DNA from: Opeltia flavorubescens
Lineage: Eukaryota; Ascomycota; Lecanoromycetes; Teloschistales; Teloschistaceae
Direction of reading: 5' to 3'
DNA length: 64,000 nt
Assembly: GCA_000442125.1 (NCBI GenBank)
Contig: KE546970.1
Span: 1,790,667 to 1,854,666, forward strand
Made by a program: the position numbers and the translations under genes. The notes below the pieces were generated by a model. It worked only from the letters and a program-made list of their open reading frames with translations, was not told where the DNA came from and made no database searches. Of this stretch, positions 25,308-37,177 are shown piece after piece (the stretch's first letter is position 1; every line of letters begins with the position of its first letter).

Positions 25308-26923
25308 TGTACAACAAGTTATGAACGAGTGACATTTCTTACCCAACAAGCGTGAATTGCTGCTGGACCCCATTCGATTCATTTATCTTTTCACCCTCTA
25401 TATAGAGAATAATGGACGCTAATGTCACCGCGCTTGAACCAGAGTGCTGTCATCTTCGGCCTTGACTAGGTTTACTTCCCCGAACATCGGTCATCGCTTA
25501 AATGCTGATCGCCGATTTCTCCTGGCACTACTAAGAGTTGTCGCCTGTTGTCCTACCGCAATCATCGCAGGAGACTTAGGCCTGAAATCGAGTTTGTAAC
25601 TGATTCACTAATGCAATGAATTGTCAACATGCCATTGATGGCCCTTCTACTACTTTGTTTGTGAGCTCTCGCAGCGGCTGTGATCGTACGCTTCTTAAAT
25701 GTACAATATTTGCAATGCCTATCTTCTTGATCCGTGGCTGTCTTGGGAAACGTCAAGCGTGGTCAAAGACAAGGCAAAGTAGAAGCTAACTGCGTGAGTG
25801 TAGGAGTCACTCGCACAAAACTACAATTGTGAAAACCAATTGCTGTGTAGATCAAAGATCGTACAGCTAGGCAATAGCTGTTCGACATCAGTCACAATTA
25901 TTACTAGTATCGCTGTTATGAGATTGTCGAACACATGCTGGTTAGCGCGTTGATCCGATTTGACCTCGTTCGATGCAGTCGCGATTACGTGCATGAGCAA
26001 ATTCTCCGAATCGCCTAAGGGCTACACCGAATGTCTTTGACAACAATCTAGTCTGATCATCCAGGTGCTAATTACATCACCGACACAATACAGAGATAAG
26101 CGAGCAAGGACAAGCTCGATACCATGAAATGCCAAAGAATATGCAGTCAGCGTAAGTCACCGAGCAATCGGCGACCATCCAACCTAGCCCAGGTCCGACC
26201 AGGCACCCAAAACTGTCACAACTCGTAAGCGGCACGGGAGGATCCCGCGCGCCACGTCAACCTTGTGGAGCATGCTATGGCGCGATACATTTGTAAGTCA
26301 TCACCTGGATCAGCCAATCTGGCCTAGACTCCTCTGCACCTCAATGGTTACGCTTACTAGCTTGTTCGAGCTCCAGGGCCGATAAGGTACCATCCTCAGG
26401 AACATACAATGCGAAAGTACACAGCCTTACCATTTTACGTTATTGCTTACTGGATCTCGGGACTTGCTCTTTTTGGTTCCTGCATTATGACATGACCGAA
26501 TCCACAACTCTTGAACGCCTATTCACCCCACTCCAACCCGATCATAGCCACCAACTCTCAAAGTCTGACGGGAACTTTCGTCATACGAGGCTGTTTGTTG
26601 CTGTCTTGGACAGTGCTTGCAGAACCTTGACGATGATAGGCCCGAACATGGAGTCAGCAGGCAAGAGATCGTCATACAAGGTCAATCATACAGCTAGCAC
26701 TCCTGCAAAACACGATCGATATTACCTTATCGACTTATATCGACGATGAACATGGACAGGGTATCGAGTGGGACTACGGACTAATCCTATCAGGAACACG
26801 TTGACGCGTTCCTCTCCCAACATCTCTGCATCAACAACGAGCGAGGCTCACTTTTGACTTTTAACATAAAACAGTTCATCCCCGCTGTTGCATCAGGTGC
26901 ATGCTTTTCTGCAAACCAGCGTA
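25308..26923. promoter_or_regulatory. Intergenic region upstream of the PKS
   Basis: A 1.6-kb gap between the regulator and the PKS start holds no convincing gene. It contains the candidate AflR site at 26,578-26,588 and a near copy about 90 bp downstream. The gap is large for a compact cluster and could hold a decayed gene, but I saw no domain. Confidence 0.5.
26578..26588. promoter_or_regulatory. Candidate AflR-type site TCGTCATACGA
   Basis: This is a perfect TCG-N5-CGA palindromic half-site pair about 335 bp upstream of the PKS start codon. A near match, TCGTCATACAA, is at 26,669-26,679, sharing the same N5 core. Known AflR binds TCG-N5-CGA. The linkage to the AflR-like gene nearby is inference, and such a site can occur by chance about once in 4 kb. 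Confidence 0.45.
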
Positions 26924-29900
26924 ATGGAACAACTGAGGGTACTTTTCTTCGGGGACCAGTCGAGCGACTTCCGCCCCATAATTCGCCGTGTCTCACAAGA
27001 ACGCGGCAACCCTTTACTCGAAGCTTTCCTAGAGAGGAGCTCTTTAACTCTTCGTTCGGAGATAGCTCGTGACTCTCGGTCAGAGCATCAACACATTAAA
27101 GCTTTTACGAGCATCTCGGATCTGACTGAGCGGTATACTCGGTCACAGAGTCCAGTTTCCAATGCAGTGGAGACAGCTTTGACATGCGTATCACAGCTTG
27201 CTTGTTTTTTTAGGTAATTCCTAGCTGTGATCGATTAAGTCGTTGCTGATCGGACCTCAGCTATCAAGGGACGCAGGGCGCCGAATACCCAACCCCCAGT
27301 GATTCGCACATAGTAGGATCATGCACAGGACTGCTCGCAGCCGCTGCAGTGAGCTCATGTAAAAGCCTTGTGGATCTTTTGTCCATATCTATCGAGATTG
27401 TGAGGTTATCGTACCACATAGGATCTCTGGTGGGACGAGCTGCGAATTACATTGACCCAAGCCACGACGACTCCCAAAGCTGGGCCCTGGCGGTCAATGG
27501 CCTGGATGAAGGACAATTGAACGACTGCTTGAATAAATTTCACAGCACAAATGCAAGCAAAACCCTTTTGCGTTTCCGATCGTTATACTCACGTGAATAG
27601 AATACACCGTTGCATAGTCGTGCCTATGTAAGCGCCACGAGCTCAAATGGCTTTACAGTCAGCGGACCCCCTCATATCCTTCAACAGCTCTTGGATGGTC
27701 AAAGCCTTGGCAATGCCAGAGCGGCGCGGCTCCCTATCTATGGTCCCTTTCACGCTAGTCACCTACAGAGTCAGGACGATTTGGGGAGCCTCTTCGACCA
27801 GATAGAAAATTCAAAGTTGACGTCACATGTTCCTCTAATCAAAATATCATCCACTAACACCCAAGAGAAACTCAATCACGAAAGTCTAGTCTTACTACTC
27901 CGCAGTGTTGTCGAGAGCATCATCTCACATCAATTGCACTGGGAACACGTATTGCAAGAGACCCTTTCCGCTTTACAGTGCAGTCAGGCAAAAGAGTGCC
28001 AGGTCATTTCCTTTGGATCTTCGACTGCCGGCCAAAGCCTTGTCTCCGGCCTCAAGCATGAGAAAAACTGCCAGACTACTCTAGATGATCGTTTCATTGC
28101 CCATCCCAACGTCACCAAGACTGAAGATCCGGCATTGAGTATACGACATTCAAAGATTGCCATTTGTGGGCTTTCTGGCAGATTTCCCGATGCCGCAGAC
28201 CATGAATCCTTCTGGAGCTTGCTGGAGCAAGGTCTAGATCTCCACCGCGAAGTCCCGAAAGACCGCTTTGACGTTACAACGCATGTCGATCCTGATGGTA
28301 AACGCACCAATACTAGTCACACCCCATACGGATGTTTCATTAAGGAGCCAGGCCTATTCGACCCTCGATTCTTCAATATCTCACCGCGTGAGGCGGCTCA
28401 GATAGACCCTATGCAGCGACTAGCTCTCGTTACAGCGTACGAAGCACTGGAAATGTCCGGCTATGTTGCAAACAGAACTCCATCAACTCAACTGGATCGA
28501 ATAGGCACATTTTACGGCCAGACGAGTGACGATTGGCGAGAAATTCAAGCAGCACAAAAAGTCGACACATACTTTATTCCTGGTGGAGTACGCGCATTTG
28601 CTCCTGGCCGTATCAACTATCACTTCAAGTTTAAAGGCCCAAGCTTCAGTATTGATACCGCGTGCTCATCCAGCCTTGCTGCTATCCAGCTGGCCTGTAC
28701 GTCATTATGGGCTGGTGACTGTGACACGGCAGTCGCCGGAGGCATGAACGTACTTACAAACCCTGACATTTTCAGCGGCTTGAGCAGAGGCCAGTTCCTG
28801 TCTAAAAAAGGCCCATGTGCTACCTTTGATGACGACGCGGACGGATACTGCCGAGCTGACGGTGTTGGTACTGTCATTCTGAAAAGACTCGAGGATGCTC
28901 AAGCTGACAAAGACCCCATCCTCGGGGTGATCCTGGGAGCTGCCACCAACCATTCTGCAGATGCTGTGTCAATCACACACCCCCATGCCGGAGCGCAGGA
29001 GTTTCTGTACAAAAGCATTCTCAACAACGCGGGCGCCGATCCGAATGATATCAGCTATGTAGAAATGCACGGAACAGGCACACAAGCTGGCGACGCAACG
29101 GAAATGAAATCTGTCCTCAACACCTTTGCACAAGAAAAGCGACGTCGACGACCAGACCAGAGCTTGCATCTGGGTGCTGTCAAATCCAACGCAGGCCATG
29201 GCGAAGCGGCTTCTGGCATTACTTCCCTCATCAAATTACTCACGATGATGGATAAGAACATGATTCCACCACATTGCGGCATCAAAGGCAAAATCAATCA
29301 CACCTTTCCAAAGGACCTGGATGAACGCAATGTGCATATTGCGTTTGAACCTACACCATGGACAAGAAAGAATGGTAAGAAGCGCAGAGCGTTCTTGAAT
29401 AACTTCAGTGCTGCGGGAGGGAATACGGCGCTCTTGCTTGAAGATGGACCGCTGCCTGATGCGAAGGAGATGACGGATCCGAGGTCGACGCATGTTGTGG
29501 CGGTTTCGGGGAAATCGAAGAAGAGCTTGAGGGAGAATGTGGAGGCTTTGATTGATTTTCTACGTGAGAATCCGGAGACTGAGCTTGAGGATTTGGCGTA
29601 TACGGTGAGTGCGAATTTTGTTTCCTTGATTGATCAGCCCCTTCAGGATCTCTGCTTTCTTTTGAGTATCGCCTTTGGATTACACGATTTTATGGCAAGC
29701 GCTGTATCTACTTGCCGGATGGCGGAAGGCTATGGGATTGTTTGATGCACGAACATCATTGATAGGCCTTCAAATCATCTGTGCGGGTTATGGTCGGTGG
29801 GATCTGAGTTCTTTTCTGTTTCTCTCAACTCATGATCTTTCAGTTTTATGTTTAAGCTAGTTTGTGGTCGTTGTGTATTCTCAATGATCGACATGTTTTG

Positions 29901-32900
29901 AGGAGTCCCAGATGGCTGACATTCTTTTTGGGGTGGGATAGACGACAGCTCGTCGCACGCAGCATAATCATCGAATAACGCTTGCTGCCTCTGAAATGTC
30001 ACATTTACGAACCAGCTTGGCCTCCGCGCTCGATAGAGAGGTGTCTCCAGTCCCATCAACGGGACGCAAAGTTGCGTTGTTATTTACAGGGCAAGGATGT
30101 CAGTATGTTAGTATGGGGAAAGCCTTGTTCAACGATTTACCAGCTTTCCGGTCAAAGATCCTCCAGTTTGATCAGATTGCAAAGGTCCAGGGCCTTCCAT
30201 CAATCCTAGGCCTCATTGATGGAAGCGTGACAAATATTGAAGAACTGAGCCCGGTCGTGGTACAGCTTGGCACCGTGTGCGTTCAGATGGCACTCTACTC
30301 CCTGTGGATTTCCTGGGGCATTCGGCCGACTGCAGTGCTCGGCCATAGCCTCGGAGAGTATGCAGCGCTACAAGCAGCTGGGGTACTATCAGTCAGTGAC
30401 ACGATCTTCTTGGTAGGACGAAGAGCTCAGCTCCTGGTCGATAAATGCCATCCCGGAAGTCATGCGATGCTGGCAGTCAAAGGATCTGTTGCGGCTATTT
30501 CCGAAGCACTGGACGAGATGACACTTGAGATAGCTTGCATCAATGGCCCGGAGGAGACTGTTGTCAGTGGCACGAACATCAATATTGATGTATTTGCAAC
30601 AGACCTCAAGGAACGAGGTTTCAAATGCACCAAGCTTGCTGTCCCTTATGCCTACCACTCTGCTCAGGTCGAGGCAATCCTAGACGAATACGAGAGCCTC
30701 TCTAGAGGAGTGGTGTTCAATCTCCCCACCATTCCAGTCATCTCGCCTCTTTTGGCTGAGGTCGTCATTGATGGCAACACCTTCAGTGCTAAATACCTTA
30801 GACGCCACTGCCGTGAGACAGTCAACTTTCTCGGAGGCATCGAAGCTTCTCGTCATGCTAGTCTCGTGGCTGACAAGAGCATTTGGCTAGAAGTCGGTGC
30901 GCATCCGATATGCTCTACCATGATCAAATCAACTCTCGGACCTCACGTCCAAACCGTAACCTCATTGAAACGGAACGAGGACAACTGGAAGACTCTGACA
31001 GCAGCACTCTGTCTCTTACACGACGCCGGGCTTGAAATTAATTGGAAGGAATATCACTCTGGCTTTGAGTCTTCGCTTAGCCTTTTAAGACTGCCTACCT
31101 ACAAGTGGGACAACAAGGATTACTGGATCGAGTACACCAACAATTGGACTCTAGCGAAGGGTGATCCTGGGCTGGCGGCCCAGGTCGAGGCAGCTAAACC
31201 GAAGTTTGCAGGATCATCGGTCCGTAATGTCGTGGAACAAGACCTGGACGCGGAAATCCCGAGTATTGTGACTGAAACAGATCTGACCGATCCATTTATC
31301 AAGGAAGCCATCGATGGACACGAGGTCAATGGTTTCGGACTTTGCCCTCCGGTAAATGATGATGAGACATTCCTTATGTGTCATTGATCACGCTGACTAT
31401 TTCTAGTCCCTTTATGCAGATATGGCCTTGACCATCGCAGACTATGTGTGGAAACAACTGCATCCGGACGAAAAGCCCATCGACATGAATGCCTGTGACA
31501 TGAAAGTCGAAAAACCCCTCATGATCAACGACGATGGACCTCAGATGCTCCGCCTCTCCGGCACATTCGATAAACCAAGCAACAAGATCGCCTTCGAAAT
31601 CTTCAGCGTCAACCCCGCAGGCCAAAAGACCATAACGCACGCAACTTGTGGCGTCAAATATGAAGACTCGGCGACTTGGATCTCAAGCTGGGAACGCTCC
31701 ACATACATGGTCAAAAGTCGCATCGCAAGTCTTCTCGATGGCGTTCAAAATGGCAAGAATGATCTGATCAGACGCGGGATGGCGTACAAGCTTTTCGGTG
31801 GACTTATCCATTATGGGCATAAATATCGAGGCATGGAAGAAGTTGCGCTGGATAATAAAGAACTTGAAGCTACTGCGTCGGTACAGTTTCAGACTAATGG
31901 CTCGGATGACAAGTTCTTCTTCAGCCCTTACCGTATTGATAGCGTGGCGCATCTTTCGGGGTTCATCATGCTTGGTAATGAGAATGCTGATACGTCGAAC
32001 GAGGTGTATGTTAGCCATGGGTGGGAGAATTGCCGGTTTGCGAGGAAGTTGGAGGTTGGGGGGAAGTATAGGAGTTATGTGAAGATGCAACATGAAGGTG
32101 CCAAGGTGGTGGTAGGAGATGTCTATGTCTTCGAAGAGGATACTGTTGTTGGTATTGTTGAAGGCTTGAGGGTAAGTCTTTGCATTTTTTCTTCCTTGGG
32201 TCGTTTCATATAGAGAAGAGACCTTTACTGACCACCTCCAGTTCCACTGCATACCCCGTCAACTCATGGATTCCATCCTCTCAGCTGCTGGCAGCAAGGG
32301 CAAAGCATCAAAACCAGCCCTCATCGCGACCAAATCAGCGCCCAAACCCAAGCCAAAAGCAAAAACGGCACCAAAACCTGCGCCAATCGCTGCTCCCAAG
32401 TCCACAGCTCATAGCAACAGCGTAATTCCGCAAGCCATAAAGATCCTAGCAGAAGAGATTGGCATCCCAGAATCAGATTTCACTGACCACGCCGCCTTCG
32501 CAGAGATGGGCGTGGACTCTCTCCTAGCGCTGAACATTTCTGGCAAGTTCCGGGAAAGTCTGGGTATTGAGACGCCATCGTCGATGTTCCTTGATTATCC
32601 TACTGTTAAGGATCTGAAGGCATTTCTGGGAGAAAATGATTCTACCGATGATGATGATAAGCAGCAAGAACCCAGCGCGAGCAGTCCAAGTTCTGCTGGC
32701 AGCAGCAGTAGCAGTGCACGGGATTCAAGTCCCAATTCGTCTGTGGAGTCGGTGTCGTCTGCTCCTTCGGATGTTGTTGTCGAGAAGACTTGTAGTGACG
32801 GTGATAACAAAACCGTGGAGTTGATCCGCACAACCATCGCAGAAGAAACTGGTGTGGCAAAGGAGGAGATTGAAGGCTCGACAGATCTGGCGGGACTGGG

Positions 32901-34110
32901 CATGGATTCCCTGATGTCGCTGACTATTACGGGGAAGTTGAGAGAGAATACGGGGGAAGAATTACCGGCGGATTTCTTCGCGACGAATACGACTATGGAT
33001 GCTATTGGGGAAAGCCTTGGCGTTGTTGGCGATGAGGGAGGGGAAGGGAGGAGGTCGAGGGGAAAAGGTGAATAGTTCTGATGGGCTATCTATCCTTTGC
33101 GTTGATAGATTTGCTTATTTGTATGTACGATAGACGAATCGGAAGTCATTGAAGAAATACCACCTTCACCCGCAGCTTCCCCTGCAGCTGCTTCTGCTTA
33201 TGCTCCTGCTCCCCCTCCTACCCTAAAAGCAACATCAATCCTCCTCCAAGGCTCCCCCTCCGCCCAAAAGTCCCTCTTCCTCTTCCCCGATGGCTCCGGC
33301 TCTGCGACTTCTTACTCCGCCCTCCCATCTCTCGCCCCATCCTCCTCCCCCTCATCCTCAACAACTTCCTCACTAGCAGTATTCGCCCTAAATTCGCCCT
33401 TCCTAAAGTCGCCCAGCGCTCACCCCCCCTTCACCATCTCGGACCTCACATCCCTCTACCTAACCGAACTCCGCCGTCGCCGCCCCCACGGTCCCTACAT
33501 ACTAGGCGGATGGTCTGCCGGCGGTATACTGGCTTATGAAGCCTTTTTACAACTCCACGCCGCTGGCGAATGTGTGGAGAGACTTATCCTTATTGATGCG
33601 CCCTGCCCGCTGGAGCTGGGGGTATTGCCGAGGGGGTTGCATAGATGGTTTGCGGAGCAGGGGGCGCTTCTCGGGGGGCAGGGTGGGCGGGATGGGGAGG
33701 CGCCGGAGTGGCTGATGGAGCATTTTGATGCTACGATTGAGGCTTTGGCGGGGTATCGCCCTGTTCTCGCCAAAGATACTATCCCCCCCACTTCCATCCC
33801 TCAAACATGCCTCATATGGGCCAAGGATGGGGTTTGTACATTTCCTACTGATCCGAAACCGCCAGGGATGGAGGGTGGGATGGTAGGTCGTGGAAAGGGA
33901 GGTGATATGCCGTTGGGTGCCACCTTCCTGCTAGAGAATCGCGAGGGAGATAGCTTGAAGTTTGGAGGGTGGGAGAGGTTGCTACCAGAGGAGAGTATGG
34001 CGGAGACGGGGGTTGTGGAGGGGGTTAATCATTTTTCGCTGATGCGAAGTGAGGAAGAGGGGGGAGGGGTGGAGAGGGTGGCGGAGTTGATGAGGGGGTG
34101 GGTTATGTAG
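26924..34110 (+). CDS. Non-reducing polyketide synthase, SAT-KS-AT-PT-ACP-ACP-TE
   Basis: There are seven exons: 26924-27213, 27261-27552, 27601-29604, 29942-31351, 31407-32171, 32242-33067 and 33134-34110. All phases agree, giving 2187 residues. The SAT domain (1-365) has GSCTG with Cys118 and His245. KS (379-800) has Cys549 in DTACSSS, His684 and His727. AT (about 890-1200) has Ser998 in GHSLGEY. PT (about 1310-1590) has His1322 and Asp1510. The ACPs carry Ser1680 (GVDSLL) and Ser1810 (GMDSLM). TE (about 1890-2187) has Ser1990 in GWSAGG and His2162. NR-PKSs build aromatic polyketides from a starter acyl unit and malonyl-CoA; PT sets the cyclisation register, and this TE type often releases by Claisen cyclisation. 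Intron 2 (27553-27600) is GC-AG and spans an in-frame TAG; intron 3 is 337 bp. The product is not predictable by eye. Confidence 0.95.
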
Positions 34111-34508
34111 GTCCTTTGCGAGGGGGATGGGGAGGGGGATGGGGGATGGATATCCTTTTTGTTTTTTGGTTTCTGGTGTGGATTGTGGCCCTGCGGAGGC
34201 AATCAAAATCTACTTGTTGTTTGGAGTCGTGTGAACTAATAGTCTCCTACTTAATAAGGCGGAGTTTTTTGATTCGTAGTATTGAGTGAATTTGAATCTC
34301 AGTTCCGAGACTAGTTGCCGGATTCCTCCTTTTTTTTGGTATCGAAAGACTATGGGGAGAAGGCAATTTTTTCCGATCGGATCTTTCCTGGTTGGGCAAA
34401 TGGCTGATACATCATTGGATATAGATCTTTTGATGCATGTTAACACCAAGTGAGTATTAACCTCCGATTCGGTACGGAGTGCCCGCGACGATCGCAAATC
34501 TCACATTT
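34111..34508. other. Intergenic, PKS 3' flank
   Basis: The sequence is G-rich just after the PKS stop, then mixed. No gene or clear terminator structure was seen. Confidence 0.5.
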
Positions 34509-35075
34509 TCAACCCCCTCCTCCCTCAAGATTCACATCCTCAACCGTCTGAAACGATGTCTGCGTCCACCCATTCTCACCCCCATACTCAACTTGCCTCG
34601 TCGTACCATGCAATACTTCATACCTGTTCCCATTATCGCAATGCATATGCTTAGATATCCCTTTCAAACACGCAGCAATCTTCTCCCCCGCCGCCTTCCC
34701 TTCAAAGTACGCCCCGTGCAAATATCCGTAAAATTCGGCGCTGGTGACTTCGCCCGCGTACCACAACCGCCCAGTATTCGCTCGCAGGATCTGATGTCCT
34801 TCTAGTGTTAGTCCGGGAGGCCAGTTCGAGTAGCTACCGTATGCCCAGGGCGTGGTGCTCCAGCGCGGGTACATGAATGCGATTAGATCGGAGACTTTTT
34901 CAGCACCGAGCATTTGCCGCAACAGTATGACGATTTTCTTCATGGTAGTTTCATGGTCTCGGTGGCCGATCACGACAAGGCTTGTCAAAATAGTGGGATC
35001 AACCCCAGAGCAGAGCGCTACTTACGGATTCGGCGACGGTAAATTCTTAGGATCGTTCGTCCTGTCATGAAGTAT
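34509..35075 (-). pseudogene. C-terminal relic of a flavin amine/polyamine oxidase
   Basis: The minus-strand frame at 34,980-34,509 begins LVVIGHRDHE and continues through WSTTPWAYGSY to GRLWYAGE and a YGYLHGAYFEG stretch. These are the FAD-binding C-terminal motifs of polyamine oxidase-type flavoenzymes. A 45-bp intron (35025-34981) joins it in frame to a short piece at about 35,075-35,026. Nothing upstream resembles the dinucleotide-binding GxGxxG N-terminus or the substrate domain, so about three quarters of a normal 500-residue enzyme is missing. The tail after the FAD motif is also unusual. I call it a truncated relic. Such oxidases deaminate amines in peroxisome or cytosol; no activity is expected here. 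Confidence 0.75.
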
Positions 35076-36352
35076 AGATAATTTATTCTATCGATTAAAG
35101 CTGCGAAAAATGCTCAACAGAACTTGCGCGTATTTGTAGTCCATTTCATACCACTCGATCACCCGAGCCTGTGAAGTTCAATGCCGAAATGAAAACTCCT
35201 ATTTTAAAAATTTCGCCTAGGATCTGAGCCAGTATATTATTCGACGGATGTATAAGCTTTCTCCAAGGCGTTAAGCTGGTTCAGGTAGTCAGTCTAAATA
35301 CCAATTCGACATTTCATCGCAACGTTTTTGTGACCTCGTGCAAAGGTGTCAGCAAAATCAGCGTGGATCAATTCAACCTTTAGAAAAACTAAAACAACAC
35401 GCTTTCTGGGGATTTCTAGACATACCATAAAATCTCATGCGCGTTGAGAATCGAGTACAGCAATGTTGTAAGTTTTTGCCGATGAACTTGGATATCTCTT
35501 GTTTCACTTTCCATTGACATCGTCAGAGCCAAACTCTACCAGTTGAGCGCTCTTACTGAGAATGATCGTCCATTATGAAGTAACGTATCGGTATATCTCC
35601 TATGGCAAGTTCGTCAATTGTGAACAGTGAAGCTGGAACAATAGGTTGTTTTAAAATGTTCATCTGGCATTCGGCTTTCTCTTGGAAAGAGATGCTATGC
35701 GCAAAATTCGCATGCATATATTGAAGCTTCTACGCTCCTCGAAACCGTTGTAGAATGATTCCGGCATCTCAGTGCACCTATTCACTTCTGCGTCAAGACT
35801 TCATCGAGGGGGACATTGAATTGTGGCTGCCACCAGTCCACCAACATTCCTCAAGTCTGCCACCTGCACAGCCTTCCAAAGAAGAGAACTCCTGAGATAC
35901 GATATAGGGTTAGCGCTCGGGCGGACTTCGGCTCAAGAACCCCGGCACTAAGCATTTTCCAACATTCCCCTTGGCAAAAAGCGAGGAGCCCGGAAGTGGC
36001 AGGAGCTCCCCTTCTGCATGAACCATGGTTATTGATTTCACTGTCTGCTTTTAACAGGCTGCCACTTCTCCAAGTGAAAACTCCAAGCTGCACTATGTAA
36101 ATTTTATGACTCTTTTTCATTGCCGGCCATCCTCAGATAATAGCCATATTAAACTATGTGATTAGAACTTAGGACCTCGATTTCGTCATTGCGCTCGAAT
36201 GCTCATGCAGAGGGACCCCTCTTTCGTTTGTAAATCTAAGAACCAGCTAAGTGGGGTGTCACAATCATGACTCACAACTTCCTTGTTCCATTCGCCTGTG
36301 ATCATAAATCATACGAAGACATGCCAATTTACTTGCCAAAGTTTAATAAACA
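35076..36352. other. Intergenic region before the methyltransferase
   Basis: No coding signal was found, apart from the expectation that the missing part of the amine oxidase once lay here. A tRNA-like D-arm on the minus strand at about 35,525-35,560 lacks a matching T-arm. The last 200 bp serve as the methyltransferase promoter. Confidence 0.5.
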
Positions 36353-37066
36353 ATGAGCAACACCCAAACTACCGATGCTCCCGCCCACTTCGACGCCAAC
36401 TTCTGGAGCACCCTCGGCCTAGACTACCAGCACGCCTTCGGCGACGACCCCAAACTCATCGCCGCCGTGCAGAAATGGCTTTCCCACCTGCCCCCCCTCT
36501 CGTGTATATTCGAATGCGGCTGTGGCACCGGCGTTCCCATTGCGCGGACCATAGTCGACAAGGGATACAAATACCATGGTATCGATTTCGCAGAGGGTAT
36601 GGTGGATGTCTGCCGCCATCAGGTACCAGAGGCTGAACACTTGGAAAAAGCGGATATGCTTTCTTACGAGCCCGGGCGGGTTTTCGATGGTGTGGTCGCT
36701 AGTCTTTCTTTCATGGAACTTAGTCGAGAGGAACAGACGCGCATGGCGGGGAGATGGGCTAGTTGGCTACGGCCCGGTGGGTATTTTCTTCTAAGCACGA
36801 TTACTGCGGAGGAGGAGAGGCGAGACGGATACGGGGATCAAGGGGAGGGTGTGTGGCATCAGGAGAGTGGATGTGTGAGTGATATCCCGACGACGTTTAT
36901 GGGGAATAGTATTACTGTTACTTTGTTTACGCAGAGGGGGTGGAAGCAGCTGATTGACGGGGCGGGGTTGGAGATTGTGAGTACGGATACGGATTTCTTT
37001 GAGCCGAAGGTGGGGCCGAGGGAGCCGAGGTTTTATGTTATTGCTAGGAAGGGTGGAGGGGAGTAG
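36353..37066 (+). CDS. Class I SAM-dependent methyltransferase
   Basis: This single-exon gene encodes 237 residues. Motif I is F-E-C-G-C-G-T-G-V at residues 53-61, and the acidic loop GIDFAEGM is at 76-83. A post-II region with D-G-V-V-A-S-L-S-F-M-E-L (positions about 112-123) and LRPGGYFLL (about 139-147) complete the Rossmann methyltransferase fold. The length is typical of small-molecule O-methyltransferases of the methyltransferase-11/25 type. It lies 2.2 kb from the PKS, between two cluster-type genes, so methylation of the polyketide is a reasonable inference. Codon use is C-rich at the start and G-rich at the end. It could instead be a housekeeping methyltransferase. Confidence 0.88.
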   Translation: MSNTQTTDAPAHFDANFWSTLGLDYQHAFGDDPKLIAAVQKWLSHLPPLSCIFECGCGTGVPIARTIVDKGYKYHGIDFAEGMVDVCRHQVPEAEHLEKADMLSYEPGRVFDGVVASLSFMELSREEQTRMAGRWASWLRPGGYFLLSTITAEEERRDGYGDQGEGVWHQESGCVSDIPTTFMGNSITVTLFTQRGWKQLIDGAGLEIVSTDTDFFEPKVGPREPRFYVIARKGGGE

Positions 37067-37177
37067 GGGTGTTGGGGATTGGTAGGGATCAAGTCGAGAA
37101 TATGGATGTGGTGCGGATTATGGCCAGTAGCGAAAGAATTGCTGTGAAAAAAATGGATATTTTTAGGTCTAAGGATG

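Noticed and set aside
27070-27150. Repeated CTCGGTCA words (possible regulator sites)
   Set aside because: They lie inside PKS exon 1 and are explained by coding sequence; there is no palindromic partner.
34509-34988. A functional amine oxidase
   Set aside because: Only the C-terminal FAD region is present; no dinucleotide-binding N-terminus was found upstream on the same strand.
35521-35560. tRNA-like D-arm on the minus strand
   Set aside because: The A-box resembles a tRNA, but no T-arm/B-box or pairing acceptor stem follows at a valid distance.
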